Under the pieces are notes generated by a model. It worked only from the letters and a program-made list of their open reading frames with translations. It had not been told where the DNA came from and did not search any database. Made by a program: the position numbers and the translations under genes. From Aureococcus anophagefferens (taxonomy: Eukaryota; Sar; Pelagophyceae; Pelagomonadales; Pelagomonadaceae), in the NCBI RefSeq assembly GCF_000186865.1, contig NW_008705571.1:1031144-1055999 (forward strand): a DNA stretch of 24,856 nt, read 5' to 3'. Position 1 is the first letter of the stretch, and the number at the start of each line of letters is the position of its first letter. Shown here one piece after another: positions 7,200 to 17,442 of the stretch.

Positions 7200-8759
7200 A
7201 TGGCGGAGTCGGCCGCGTCCATCGAGGGCCAGCTCTGGCTCGTCTTCACGTTCTACACGATCCGCGGCAACGCGTCGGACCCGGAGCGGCTCACGGCCGC
7301 GGCCCTGAGCCGCCTCTGCAAGGACTGCCAGATGTACAGCAAGGCCGTGCACGGCAACGCGATCAGCGAGCGCCAGGTCGAGGTGGCCTGCGCGGCGCTC
7401 CGGCGGCGCAGCGTCGACCGCGCGCGGCAGGGCGCCGTGAAGCAGGCGCTCGGCGACAGCGACGCGTTCGGCGCGGAGCGCGAGGTCTACCGGTCGCGCG
7501 GCGCGCGCGGCGGCAGCGGCCTGAGCCACGCCGAGGGCGCCTGGCGGGGCCTCACGTTTCGCGAGTTCCTCAACGCCCTCGTCCTCTTCGCCGAGCGCCT
7601 CTTCCCCGTCGAGGGCTCGGACCGCGACCGCGCGATGACCGAGCTCGCCGCGCTCGAGGAGCGGGGGAAGCCCCGGAGCGGGACCTACGTGGCCGCGTCC
7701 CAGCGGTCGCGGTCGCGGGAGGAGGCCTTCGAGCGCCTGCTCATGGAGTGCGTGCTGCCCCTCGCGAGCCGCCGCGTGCCCGCGGAGCTGGGCGGCGCGC
7801 TCGACGACGCGGACGTCCTCGAGATCCGCGACGCGTTCGAGGACGAGCTCTTCGAGCTCTTCGCCTTCTACGCGGCGCGGTCCCAGGCGAAGACCGAGGC
7901 CGTCGACGCCCAGTCCGCGCCGGACTGGTCCGAGTACACGCTCGGCAGCGACGAGCGCGCGGCGACGCGGACGCTGCACGGCGCGGGCGACCGCGCGCGC
8001 TACGAGCGCCTCAAGCGCCGCAGCGCCCACGTCGCGCTCCACTGGGAGGACTTTGGGCGCTTCGCGCGCGACTTCGGGCTCGCGGGCGGCTCGCTGCTCA
8101 GCGCCGTCGACGTCGCGGACGCGTACCTCGCGTGCGTGACGCTCGACGACGTCGACGGCGCGGCGTCGGCGTCCCAGTCCGCGCGCGCGTCCGTCGGCGA
8201 CGCCGCGGGCTGCCGCAAGGGCTGGCGCCAGCGGCGCCTCCACTTCGACGGCTTCTGGGAGACGCTCGTGCGCTGCGCGCTCGTCTACGGCGCGGCCGCG
8301 CCGCCGGCGGTGCCCGTCGCGGAGAAGGTCAAGGCGCTGCTCCTCTTCCTCTACAAGAACCGCATCGGCCGCGAGGCCGACGGCGTCAAGCACGAGCGGG
8401 CCGACTCGTCCAAGTACCTCCGGAGCGACCTCATCATGCGCGCGGACAAGTTCACGAAGCGCTTCAAGCAGGTCTGGGCGCGCGACGGCTACCGCGCCTA
8501 CGGCGAGGCCACCGACTCGCCGCGCGGCGACGCGCGCGCGGAGGCGCAGACCGTGCTCGAGACGCTCCTCACGTCGAAGCGCACGCCGGGCGACGGCGAA
8601 AACGAGGAGGACGAGGAGGAGAAGCCCGTGACGCTCCTCGTCGACGACGACGACCTCGGCGACGCCCGCTTCACCGTCGCCGACGTCGAGGAGCTCATCA
8701 AGCGCCGGCCCCTCATCGGCCGCATGCTCCAGCTCACCATCGAGGCGACGAAGTCGTGA
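7200..8759 (+). CDS. p25-alpha/TPPP-like domain protein, probably microtubule- or cilium-associated
   Basis: ATG 7200 was chosen because the upstream in-frame reading runs antisense through the ankyrin gene and lacks protein character. The product is 519 residues. Residues ~10-136 follow the p25-alpha (tubulin polymerization-promoting protein) layout: a helix, then LSRLCKDCQMYSKAVHG, an ISERQVEVACAALRRR helix, and GLTFREFLNALVLFAERLF. A Ser/Gly-rich insert sits between the last two. A second, weaker copy of the layout appears at ~280-363 (HWEDFGRFARDFGL, LSAVDVADAYLA, LHFDGFWETLVRCALVYG). After it comes a helical region (AEKVKALLLFLYKNRIG), an acidic stretch and a C-terminal helix. TPPP-family proteins bind and bundle microtubules, and protist members are often flagellar. 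That role here is inference; no Ca2+-loop or enzymatic residues are visible. Confidence 0.6.
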   Translation: MAESAASIEGQLWLVFTFYTIRGNASDPERLTAAALSRLCKDCQMYSKAVHGNAISERQVEVACAALRRRSVDRARQGAVKQALGDSDAFGAEREVYRSRGARGGSGLSHAEGAWRGLTFREFLNALVLFAERLFPVEGSDRDRAMTELAALEERGKPRSGTYVAASQRSRSREEAFERLLMECVLPLASRRVPAELGGALDDADVLEIRDAFEDELFELFAFYAARSQAKTEAVDAQSAPDWSEYTLGSDERAATRTLHGAGDRARYERLKRRSAHVALHWEDFGRFARDFGLAGGSLLSAVDVADAYLACVTLDDVDGAASASQSARASVGDAAGCRKGWRQRRLHFDGFWETLVRCALVYGAAAPPAVPVAEKVKALLLFLYKNRIGREADGVKHERADSSKYLRSDLIMRADKFTKRFKQVWARDGYRAYGEATDSPRGDARAEAQTVLETLLTSKRTPGDGENEEDEEEKPVTLLVDDDDLGDARFTVADVEELIKRRPLIGRMLQLTIEATKS

Positions 8760-8995
8760 GCCGTCCGAGCAAGGCCACCTTTGCGGTAAGGTGATGTCAA
8801 TGAGCCCTCTCCGGAATCGCTTTCGCAGCACCGGCGTCTGTGGCAGAGGATTCTACCACTGCGGCCGCGCAGCTCCGTGCGGTGCTCGCGTTGCCGGACC
8901 GCGCGCGCGCAGGAATTGCGCGACTTTGAGAGAGCGCGTGGATCCCTCGGCGCCAGCGGCGGTCGGCGCACGTCCAGCCGGGCTTGGGCAACACC

Positions 8996-11900
8996 ATGTC
9001 CGTGAAGACCGTGCTCTTCAACGCGCTCCAGGGCGTCATCGGCGACCTCATCGTGGGCTTCACGGCGGACAAGCTCAAGGTGGGCCTCTGGAGCGGGAAG
9101 ATCGAGCTCGACAACCTCGAGGTCAACGTCGAGGCCGCGCGGAAGCTCGGGCTGCCGGTGCGGATCGTCTTCGGCAAGGTCGCGCGGCTCTCCGTGTCCA
9201 TCCCCTGGACCGCGCTCGGGTCCCAGCCCGTGCGCATTTTCATCAGGGGCGTCAGCGTCCTCGCCGCGCCCGAGGCGTCGCCGGCGGACAGCGCGGATCT
9301 CGCGAAGGAGCTCGGCGACGCGCTCGCGGCGCGGCTCGAGGCCGCGGACGCGGCCTTCCTCGCGAAGCTCGACGCGGGCGACGACGGCGCCAAGGGCGGC
9401 AAGTACTACGAGAAATTCGTCGCGAAGATCGTGGACAATTTGGAGGTCTCCGTCGAGGACGCGCACGTCCGCCTCGAGGACGGCGGCGACTTCGCGTGCG
9501 GCTTCGTGCTCCGGTCCTTCGTCGCGCGCGCGGCCGACGCGTCCTGGGCCGCGGCCTTCGTCGAGCGCAGCGGCGACGCGCTCCTGCGGAATTTGGTGTC
9601 GCTGCAGGGCGTCGCGTGCTACTGGGACGACGCGAACGCAGGCGCGGGCGACGACCCGGAGGCGTTCCTGCAGGGCAAGATCCCGCGGGAGGGCTCCGGG
9701 GCGCCGGCGAATTGGGTCCTCGCACCCCTGGACGGCGCCCTGCGGCTCACGCGCAACGAGGCCTTCAAGGACGGGTTCCCGCAGTACGACGTCGGCCTCG
9801 AGGTCGGCGGAGACGCGGGCGCGGCGTTCACGCTCAAGGCCGCGAGCGCGAAGAAGCTGCTCGCCTTTTTCAAGCGGGCGGACCTGCTGGCGCGCCAGCG
9901 GCAGCTCGCGCACCTCCACCCCAAGGCCGTGCTCGGGGATCGCGCGCGGCCCGTCGCGCGGGGGGCGTGCGCGCGGGCCTGGTGGACCTACGCGCTGCGC
10001 CTCGCCTGCCCGCGCTACGCGGAGCGGGCGCGCCAGCGCGAGGCCCTCCGCCACTTCGGGGCGATCCGCGAGCGGGACCGCTACACGGCGCTCTTCGAGG
10101 CCGCGTCGGACGGCGAGGCCGCCGCCGATCGCGACGAGCGGCGCGCCGTCGAGCGGCAGGCGCCCTTCGAGGTGCTCTGCCTCTGGCGCCAGCGGTCGCT
10201 CCTCGCGCGGCGCCGCGAGCGCAAGCGCAGCGACGCCACGGAGCGGTCGAAGAAGTGGTGGCGCTGGGGGTCGCGGTCGACGTCGGACGTCGCGGACGAC
10301 GACGACGACGTGCGCCACGAGGACCTCGAGGCGCTCTTCCACGTCGACGACGAGGCGGCGGCGGCGCCGCGGGGCTTCGAGATCCTGCGGCTGCGCGCGC
10401 TGACGGGCGCGCGCGTCGCGCTCGTGGGGCCCGCGGGCCCCGTCGGCGAGCTCGCCGTCGCCGCGGAGATCGCCGCGACGGCGACGGCGGACTTCGAGAG
10501 CCTCCACGTCGACGCGAAGCTCACGGAGTTCGGCTTCGCGGACCTGACGGGCGCGCTCGCGCGGAGCGGCGTGCCCGGCGGCTTCGTGGTCGCGCCGCGC
10601 GGCACGGCGTCGGACTGGCCCGTGAAGCTCGAGGTCGCGCGGACCAAGGCCGGCGAGCTCTCCCCCATCGTCGCGACCCTGGACTGCGACGCCTACGGCT
10701 TCGCCTACCACCGGCCCTGGATCGACGGCTTCCTCGAGGCCTTCGTGACGGACGTCTTCAAGGACGACGACCTCGCGACGGCCACGGCGGCGGCCAAGGA
10801 CGCGCTGCTCGAGGCGGCGACGGAGGCGCTGGCGAAGCGCGACGTGTCGACGGCGGCGTCGCGCGCGGACGAGTTCGCCGGCGCGCCGAAGAGCTTCACC
10901 CTCAAGGCGAACGTCGGCGCGCCCGCGCTCGTCGTCCCCCGGAGCTGGGCCGAGGACCGGGGCCGCGTCGTCGTCGACATGGGCACGTGCGCCCTCGGCG
11001 GCGCCATGGCCGACGTGGGCCAGCGCTGGGATCTGGATCTGCGGAACGCGACGCTCCAGCTCTTCGCGTCCGCCGCCGGCGCCGGCCGCGACGTCGTCGC
11101 GCCGTTCGGGCTCAAGGCGGCCGTCGACGTCTTCGACGGCGCGCCCCTGGATATCGACCTCGCCCTCACGGGCGACCTCGCGCTGACGCTCGCGCCGGCG
11201 GACGCGACGGCGCTCCTCGAGGTCGCCGCGGCGCTCGGCGGCGCGGGCGGCGACGAGGTCGCCGAGGCCGAGGCCGCGCTGGAGCGGGACGTGCTCGACG
11301 TGCTGGAGACGCTCGAGGACGACATGGTCAAGCCGTCGGCGACGCGCCTCGCGACGCTGGACGTGCGCGCGGCCGTCGCGAACCTCGAGATCGTCGTGCT
11401 GACCGACGACGGCGACCGCGTCTACTGCCTCGCGGCGCGCGGCGTCGCCGCGTCGTTCCGCACCTTCGACGCCGGCGGCCTGGAGCTGGACGCGACGCTG
11501 CGCGAGCTGTCGCTGACGGAGGCGGCGTCGGGCGCCGTGCTGCTGGAGTCGTTCGGCGACGCGGCGTCCGAGGCCGCGGCGGCGGCCGCGGGCCGCGCGT
11601 TCAGGGCGCTGCCGACGGCGCGGTCCCAGAACCTGGACGTGCGCGACTCGCTCGTCGCCTTCTCGTTGCGCACCTTCGACGGCTTCGAGGACGGCTTCCA
11701 GTCGTTCCACACGGACTGCGAGGTCGCGTTCGCGTCCGTCAAGCTCGCGACGTCCGGCGAGAACTTGAGGCCCCTCAAGCCCTTCTGGGACGGCGTCCAG
11801 CGGGGCCTCGAGGCCTTTGGCGGGCCGGCGCCGCCGCCCGTCGAGGACAAGGCGGCGTCGCCGGCGGCGGCGGAGGAGCCGCGCGCGCTCCGCGTCGCGC

Positions 11901-14900
11901 TGCGCCTCGGCGAGGTCGCGATCGTGCTCACGGACGGGGGCGTCGACGTCGCGGCCGCGGCGGTGACGGGCGGCGCCGTCGTCTGGACGAGCGCGGGCGT
12001 CGTCGCCGACGCCGCCGTGCGCCTCGCGAACCTGCGATTGACGGACGCGCGGCCGTCGAGCGAGGGCCGCGCGTTCCGCGAGATGGTCGTGCCCTGGGCG
12101 TCCGGCGACGACGAGAGCGGACGAGCCCTCGACGCGCTGCTCGCCATGTCGTCGGGCGACGCCCTCGTGGAGCTGCCCGCCGACGACCTGCTGCTGGCCG
12201 TGGACTACCGCGACGAGGACGGCCACAAGAGCGTGTCCGCGTCCGCGCACCCCGTGACGGTCCAGCTCCACCGCGAGCCCATCGCCGCGGGCCTGAGCGC
12301 GGTGCTGGAGCTCAAGGACGCGCTGGTCTATGTGTTTGCGTCGGGCCGCGCCGACGAGGCGGCCGCGGCGCCCGCGGCCGCGGCTGTGGACGACGCCGCG
12401 GAGTCGGAGCTCGTCGTCCAGGTCGAGCTGCGGGCCGCCGAGGTTTTATTGCTCGAGGACGCGGGAGCGCAGACGACGCGGGCCCTCGCCATGCGCTTCG
12501 GCGCGGGCTACACCTACTCGAACCGGACGCGGGGCCGGCACGCGGAGGTCGTCACGTCCGCCGCGGTGCACCACCTCGCCGCGTCGCTCGCGGAGGACGG
12601 CCTCGGCGCGGCGCTCCACCGGCTCGTGGCGCCGACGACGGTGTCGTTCCGCCTGGAGAAGCAGTTCGACGGCGAGATCATGTACGACTCGAAGGTCGAC
12701 GCGCACGTGAGCGACGTCGACGTCCGCGCGTCGTACCGCGATGTGATCTCCGTCTGCGCGGTGCTCCGCGGGGCGCTCAACGACGGCGGGCCGGCGGCAA
12801 CGGCGGAGGAGGGCGTCGCGGAGACGACGGCGGCGGCGGCGGCGAAGCCCGCGGCGGGGCGCGTCGTCACCGCGCGCTACGAGGCGCACCTCGTCGGCTG
12901 CCGCGTCGTCCTCGTCGACGACTCGCGCGGGCCCGCGGTGCCTCTGTTGGACGCGACGCTGCGCCACGTCGACGCGTCGCTCCGGGGGCCGACGACGGCG
13001 CTCGAGGGCGGGGCGTCCCTGGAGCTCACGGCGAAATGCTTCAACCCCGACTGCCTGAGGTTCGAGCCGCTCCTCGAGACGTACGCGCTCCGGTGCCGCC
13101 TCGACGCGGCCCTGGACGACGCGACGGGCGGCCTCGACTCGCTGACCGTCGACCTGGCGTCCGACGACGTGTTAGACGCCACGCTGTCGACGTCCTTCGT
13201 CGCGCGGCTCCTGGAGCTCGAGACGCAGCTCGTCAAGACCGTCACGTCCAGGGCCGACGGCGGAGCGTCGCTGATCGCGCGGCGCGACGAGCCCGCGCTC
13301 CGCGTCCGCAACGAGACGTTGAAGGCCCTGGAGATCCGGCCGGCGACGGGCGCCTGGCGGCCCTTCCCGCCGCGGGGCGCCGTCGCCCTGGGCCGCGAGG
13401 GCGGCCGCGGCGACGCGGCGTCGATGGACCTGCCGGCGGCGGTCGACGTCCGCGGCGAGGGCCTGGACTTTTCGGGCCTCGTCGCGTCGGCGCCCTGCCA
13501 CGTCGCCGTCGGCGGCGGCCTCATGTGGGTCGTCGCCTTCGACGAGCGGTCGGGCGTCGTCTCGGGCGTCCTGCGGAGCCGCGTCGTCGTCCGCAACTTC
13601 CTGCCCTGCGCGTTCGACGTCGCGCGGTCCGACGCGCCCCAGGCGCCCGCGGAGGCGCCGGGCGGCGGCGCGGAGACGCCGCTGCCCCTGCGCCTCGCGG
13701 AGGACGGCGCGGCGCTCTTCTTCCGGCGCGCGGACGACGGCTTCGAGTACGGCGGCGGCGAGCCGCTGCGCGCGTGGGGCGGCGGCGGCGGCCAGGGCGC
13801 GCGGAAGAAGCGCTTGGTGATCTCGAAGCGCCCGGGCGAGGCGGCCGTCGCCGTCGTCGGCGCGGCGAGCGGAAACGGCGAGGCCGTCGTGACGCTGCAC
13901 CCGCCCGTGACCGTGGAGAACCGGCTGCCCTGCGGCGTCCTCGTGACGCTCCAGGTCGGGTCGCGCGGCGAGTCGCGCGTCCGCGTGGCCCCGGGCGGCC
14001 GGGGCGCCGTCGTGGACGTGGACGTGTCCGGCGGCGTCTGGGTGTCGCTCCGGGTGGGCGCGTTCAAGGGCCGCTGCGACGCGAAGATCGTGCCCAGGAA
14101 CTGCCCGCGCCGGGCCGGCGACCGGCCGTCGGCGACGTCGCGCGGCGTCCACGACGTCCTGCTGGGCGACGACGGCGAGCGCCACGCGACGGTCGGCGTG
14201 CGCTGCGAGAAGCGGCACCGGGGTCTAGGCCTGGCAATCATCCTCGAGAGCCCGCTCTGGGCCGTGGACAAGACGGGGCTCGGGCTCGACCTCGCCGCGG
14301 CGCCCGGGCGGCCGCGGCCCGACGCGGCGTCGCTGCGGGGCCGCCTGCTCAAAAAAAAGTCCGTGCGGCGCGCGTCGGCCTTGGTGGCCGACGGCCGCCA
14401 CTTCGTGGCCGTGCCCGAGGCGCTCGCGCCCTTCGTCGCGTCCGCGCGCGTCGCGTCGACCCGGAAGCACGAGATCCTCGAGCGGCCGCCGGCGGCGGCC
14501 TACGCGGACGAGACGCTCTACACGTTCCACGCGCTGCCGCCGCCGCTGGACGCCGCGCTCTACCTCCCGACGCAGCACGCGGAGCGGAACCCGACGCAGA
14601 TGGCGGGCAACGCGGCGGAGAAGGTCTTCGGCGGCCTCGGCCGCGCGCTCAAGGGCCAGGGCTCCGTCGCCGCGCCGCCGGGGCGCTACCTGACGCTCGA
14701 GGCCGGGAGCCGGGGTTTAGACGTCTACGTGGCGCTGGACGCGCGCGCCGCGAAGCCGCCGCGGTGGCTCGTGGAGCGGTTCGCGCGCGCGACGGACGCG
14801 GGCGCGGTCGTCGTCGAGAAGCGGCGCCACGCGCTGTCGCTCGAGCAGGCGCCGGACCTGCGGTCCTTCGCCGTGTGGAAGCACTCCCTGGCGCCCGGCG

Positions 14901-17422
14901 ACACCTGCGACCTGGGCTACAACGAGGAGAAGTCCATGTACCTCGTCTTCCTGGGCCGGCCCGCGTCGAAGCGGCGCGCGTCGGCGGTGTCGCCCGAGGA
15001 CGCGGCCGCGGGGTCCTGGGCCTACGACGGCTGGCCGGGCTACGACTGGCTCGACCCCGACGTGTCGCACCAGGCCCTGCTCCACTCCTACGACGGCCAC
15101 CTCGCCGCGGGCTCGGGCGGGGCCTGGAGCGCGCGCTACGTCGTCGGCGCGGCGCGCTTCCCCGTCGATTTGAGGGACGGCGCGCGGCGCTTCGAGCTCG
15201 AGGCGCGGCCCGTCACCCTCAAAGGCGTCTTCGGCGCGGGCGCGGGCCTCGCCGTGGAGCTCGCCCCGCGCTTCGCGCTCTGGAACGTCGACGACGAGGC
15301 GACGATCGTCGCGCGGCAGGCCGGCGGCTCCCGCGAGGGGTGGCTCGGCCTCGAGCGCCGCGGCGACCGCGCGAAGCCCTGGCACTGGCCCGACGCCGAC
15401 CGGCCCAAGGTGTTGGAGTTTGGGGTGTTACAAGACGACGGCGACGTCTGCTGGAGCTGCGGGTCCTTGGCCATCGACAACCTGGGCGGCCACGCGTTAC
15501 TCTTACGGGACCTCGCGACGGTCGCGCGCGTCGAGGTCCGCGTCAGCGAGTCGACGCACCGGCCGCCCTTCGAGGCCGTGACCGTGCGGGTCTGCGTGGA
15601 TCGCCTGGGGCACCGGCCCCTGTTCCTCGCGAAGAACGACTCGAAGCATCGCCTCGCGCTCTACCACGGCGCCCGGCCGCTCGGCGACGTGCTCCCGGGG
15701 GCCGAGCGGCCCTTCGGCTGGGCCGACGCGGCGTCGAAGCGCGTCCTCACGGTCCAGTTCCCGGACCTGCCCGGCGCGCCGACGGGCGGCGACGTCGACG
15801 CCGACGCGGTCAACGCCGCGGGCCGCGAGGTGTTGAGAGGGGTCGTCGAGAGCTCCGCGACGGTCGCCGACGGGTCGCGCGTCGTCCGCTTCGGCGACGC
15901 GGGCGCCTTCTTCGACGAGCCGGAAAACCCGGAGCCGGAGGCGCAAGGCACGCAGACCTTCACGGCGACGCTCGGCGGCTGCGCGGTCCACGTCGTCCAC
16001 GGCCGCGGCGCGGCGCGGTCCGAGCTCGCGTGCGCGCACCTGCGCGCCGTGCGCCTGAAGATGGCGCGGTCGGGCGACGCCGACGAGTTCGAGGCGCGCG
16101 TGAAGACGTTCCAGGTCGACAACCACTGCGCGGACGCGAGGTGGCCCGCGCTCGTGAACGGCACGCAGGAGGACCGCGTCGCGCGGCTCGCGCGGCAGAC
16201 GAGCTCCCTCGTGGGCCTCGACGACGACGCGGCGACGCCGGACATGGTCGAGGTCGCGGCCGTGTACAACACGCACGCGGGGACGACGCCGACGCTCAAG
16301 TATCTGGCCGCGAGGGCGTTGCCCGTCGAGGTCTTCGGCGACGCGAACTCGCTGTCGAAATTAAAGCTGGCCGCGGACGCCGTGGGCGACGCGCTCCACG
16401 CGGACGCGCACGTCGACGACGACCCGGAGGCCTGGGCGCAGAACCTCGTGGACGCGGCGAAGGACCCGAAGGACGTCGCGGACGAGCGCGCCGTCGCGCT
16501 GCGGCCGCGCGGCGTCGTCGAGGCGCTCGTGCTGCACCCCGTGGCGCTGACCGTGAGCTTCGCGCCGCCGGCGCCGGGCGGGCCGGACGACGACGACGAC
16601 GACGAGAACGCGTTCTCGACGCTCGCGGTCGTGTCGAACCTCGCGGAGTTGGACCGCGCGGAGGTGCGGCTCAAGTCGTTCGCCGTCGAGAACGCGGTCG
16701 AGGAGCCCCACGACCTCGCGCGGAAGATCGGGCGCCACTACGCGACGACGCTCGTCTTCCAGTTGCACAAGGTCGTCGGGTCGCTGGCGTCCCTGGGCCA
16801 GCCGGCGAACTTGGTGGGCACGATCGGCAACGGCGTGAAAGAATTCTTCTACGCGCCCGCGCGCGGCGTCGTCCAGTCGCCCAAGGCCTTCGCCCAGGGC
16901 GTCTACTCGGGCACGACGGGCCTCGCGGCGTCCGTCGTCGGCGGCGTCGGGTCGTCGGTGTCGGGCGTCTCGCAGGCCATCTCGCAGAACGTGTCGCTCC
17001 TGAGCGGCGACGCGGACTTCCTCCGCGAGCGCGAGGCGCGGCGGCGGAACCACCGGGACCAGGCGAGCGCCCACGCGGAGCAGTACGGCGCCGCCGGCGC
17101 GGCGGCGTCGGGCGTCTTCGGCGGCGCCGCGGCCATCGTCGGCGGCGTCGCGGACGGCGTCGGCGGCATCTTCACGAAGCCCGTCGAGGGCGCGCAGCGC
17201 GACGGCGCGCTGGGCTTCTTCAAGGGCGTCGCCAAGGGCATCGCCGGCGTCGCCGTCAAGCCCGTCGTCGGCGTCCTCGACGGCGCGTCCGTCATCCTCG
17301 ACGGCGTCTCGCAGGGCGCCGTGGCCACGCCGCTCGCGCGCCACGTCGGCCCGCCGAAGAGCCTCGTGCGCCTCCCGAACTCGGAGCAGCTCGTCCTCGC
17401 GGGGAGCGCGGGGCTCGGGTAA
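8996..17422 (+). CDS. VPS13: VPS13-like bridge lipid-transfer protein, single 8.4 kb exon
   Basis: VPS13 proteins are long hydrophobic-groove rods that move bulk phospholipid at membrane contact sites. ATG 8996 starts a chorein domain: residues 1-110 contain LQGVIGDLIVGF, KLKVGLWSGKIELDNLEV, VSIPWTAL and QPVRIFIRGVSVLAAP. The long middle holds repeating beta segments. A VAB-like adaptor-binding part has VVVRNFLPCAF (~1530), VTVENRLPCGV (~1640) and SPLWAVDKTGLGL (~1750). The C-terminus (from ~2577) is very characteristic: GRHYATTLVFQLHKVVGSL, GNGVKEFFYAPARGVVQSP, then the ATG2-C-like GGIFTKPVEGAQRDGALGFF and KPVVGVLDGAS (~2720-2765). The product is 2808 residues and lacks the C-terminal PH domain of many VPS13s, ending about 25 residues after the ATG2-C-like part. 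No frameshift was noticed. Family call firm; which paralogue is unknown. Confidence 0.92.
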   Translation: MSVKTVLFNALQGVIGDLIVGFTADKLKVGLWSGKIELDNLEVNVEAARKLGLPVRIVFGKVARLSVSIPWTALGSQPVRIFIRGVSVLAAPEASPADSADLAKELGDALAARLEAADAAFLAKLDAGDDGAKGGKYYEKFVAKIVDNLEVSVEDAHVRLEDGGDFACGFVLRSFVARAADASWAAAFVERSGDALLRNLVSLQGVACYWDDANAGAGDDPEAFLQGKIPREGSGAPANWVLAPLDGALRLTRNEAFKDGFPQYDVGLEVGGDAGAAFTLKAASAKKLLAFFKRADLLARQRQLAHLHPKAVLGDRARPVARGACARAWWTYALRLACPRYAERARQREALRHFGAIRERDRYTALFEAASDGEAAADRDERRAVERQAPFEVLCLWRQRSLLARRRERKRSDATERSKKWWRWGSRSTSDVADDDDDVRHEDLEALFHVDDEAAAAPRGFEILRLRALTGARVALVGPAGPVGELAVAAEIAATATADFESLHVDAKLTEFGFADLTGALARSGVPGGFVVAPRGTASDWPVKLEVARTKAGELSPIVATLDCDAYGFAYHRPWIDGFLEAFVTDVFKDDDLATATAAAKDALLEAATEALAKRDVSTAASRADEFAGAPKSFTLKANVGAPALVVPRSWAEDRGRVVVDMGTCALGGAMADVGQRWDLDLRNATLQLFASAAGAGRDVVAPFGLKAAVDVFDGAPLDIDLALTGDLALTLAPADATALLEVAAALGGAGGDEVAEAEAALERDVLDVLETLEDDMVKPSATRLATLDVRAAVANLEIVVLTDDGDRVYCLAARGVAASFRTFDAGGLELDATLRELSLTEAASGAVLLESFGDAASEAAAAAAGRAFRALPTARSQNLDVRDSLVAFSLRTFDGFEDGFQSFHTDCEVAFASVKLATSGENLRPLKPFWDGVQRGLEAFGGPAPPPVEDKAASPAAAEEPRALRVALRLGEVAIVLTDGGVDVAAAAVTGGAVVWTSAGVVADAAVRLANLRLTDARPSSEGRAFREMVVPWASGDDESGRALDALLAMSSGDALVELPADDLLLAVDYRDEDGHKSVSASAHPVTVQLHREPIAAGLSAVLELKDALVYVFASGRADEAAAAPAAAAVDDAAESELVVQVELRAAEVLLLEDAGAQTTRALAMRFGAGYTYSNRTRGRHAEVVTSAAVHHLAASLAEDGLGAALHRLVAPTTVSFRLEKQFDGEIMYDSKVDAHVSDVDVRASYRDVISVCAVLRGALNDGGPAATAEEGVAETTAAAAAKPAAGRVVTARYEAHLVGCRVVLVDDSRGPAVPLLDATLRHVDASLRGPTTALEGGASLELTAKCFNPDCLRFEPLLETYALRCRLDAALDDATGGLDSLTVDLASDDVLDATLSTSFVARLLELETQLVKTVTSRADGGASLIARRDEPALRVRNETLKALEIRPATGAWRPFPPRGAVALGREGGRGDAASMDLPAAVDVRGEGLDFSGLVASAPCHVAVGGGLMWVVAFDERSGVVSGVLRSRVVVRNFLPCAFDVARSDAPQAPAEAPGGGAETPLPLRLAEDGAALFFRRADDGFEYGGGEPLRAWGGGGGQGARKKRLVISKRPGEAAVAVVGAASGNGEAVVTLHPPVTVENRLPCGVLVTLQVGSRGESRVRVAPGGRGAVVDVDVSGGVWVSLRVGAFKGRCDAKIVPRNCPRRAGDRPSATSRGVHDVLLGDDGERHATVGVRCEKRHRGLGLAIILESPLWAVDKTGLGLDLAAAPGRPRPDAASLRGRLLKKKSVRRASALVADGRHFVAVPEALAPFVASARVASTRKHEILERPPAAAYADETLYTFHALPPPLDAALYLPTQHAERNPTQMAGNAAEKVFGGLGRALKGQGSVAAPPGRYLTLEAGSRGLDVYVALDARAAKPPRWLVERFARATDAGAVVVEKRRHALSLEQAPDLRSFAVWKHSLAPGDTCDLGYNEEKSMYLVFLGRPASKRRASAVSPEDAAAGSWAYDGWPGYDWLDPDVSHQALLHSYDGHLAAGSGGAWSARYVVGAARFPVDLRDGARRFELEARPVTLKGVFGAGAGLAVELAPRFALWNVDDEATIVARQAGGSREGWLGLERRGDRAKPWHWPDADRPKVLEFGVLQDDGDVCWSCGSLAIDNLGGHALLLRDLATVARVEVRVSESTHRPPFEAVTVRVCVDRLGHRPLFLAKNDSKHRLALYHGARPLGDVLPGAERPFGWADAASKRVLTVQFPDLPGAPTGGDVDADAVNAAGREVLRGVVESSATVADGSRVVRFGDAGAFFDEPENPEPEAQGTQTFTATLGGCAVHVVHGRGAARSELACAHLRAVRLKMARSGDADEFEARVKTFQVDNHCADARWPALVNGTQEDRVARLARQTSSLVGLDDDAATPDMVEVAAVYNTHAGTTPTLKYLAARALPVEVFGDANSLSKLKLAADAVGDALHADAHVDDDPEAWAQNLVDAAKDPKDVADERAVALRPRGVVEALVLHPVALTVSFAPPAPGGPDDDDDDENAFSTLAVVSNLAELDRAEVRLKSFAVENAVEEPHDLARKIGRHYATTLVFQLHKVVGSLASLGQPANLVGTIGNGVKEFFYAPARGVVQSPKAFAQGVYSGTTGLAASVVGGVGSSVSGVSQAISQNVSLLSGDADFLREREARRRNHRDQASAHAEQYGAAGAAASGVFGGAAAIVGGVADGVGGIFTKPVEGAQRDGALGFFKGVAKGIAGVAVKPVVGVLDGASVILDGVSQGAVATPLARHVGPPKSLVRLPNSEQLVLAGSAGLG

Positions 17423-17442
17423 GTTTAAGTTTTACGGCGCGC

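Noticed and set aside
8498..12271. Long minus-strand open frame opposite VPS13
   Set aside because: Arg/Glu/Val-rich shadow of GC-rich sense codons, with no recognisable protein and no promoter room.
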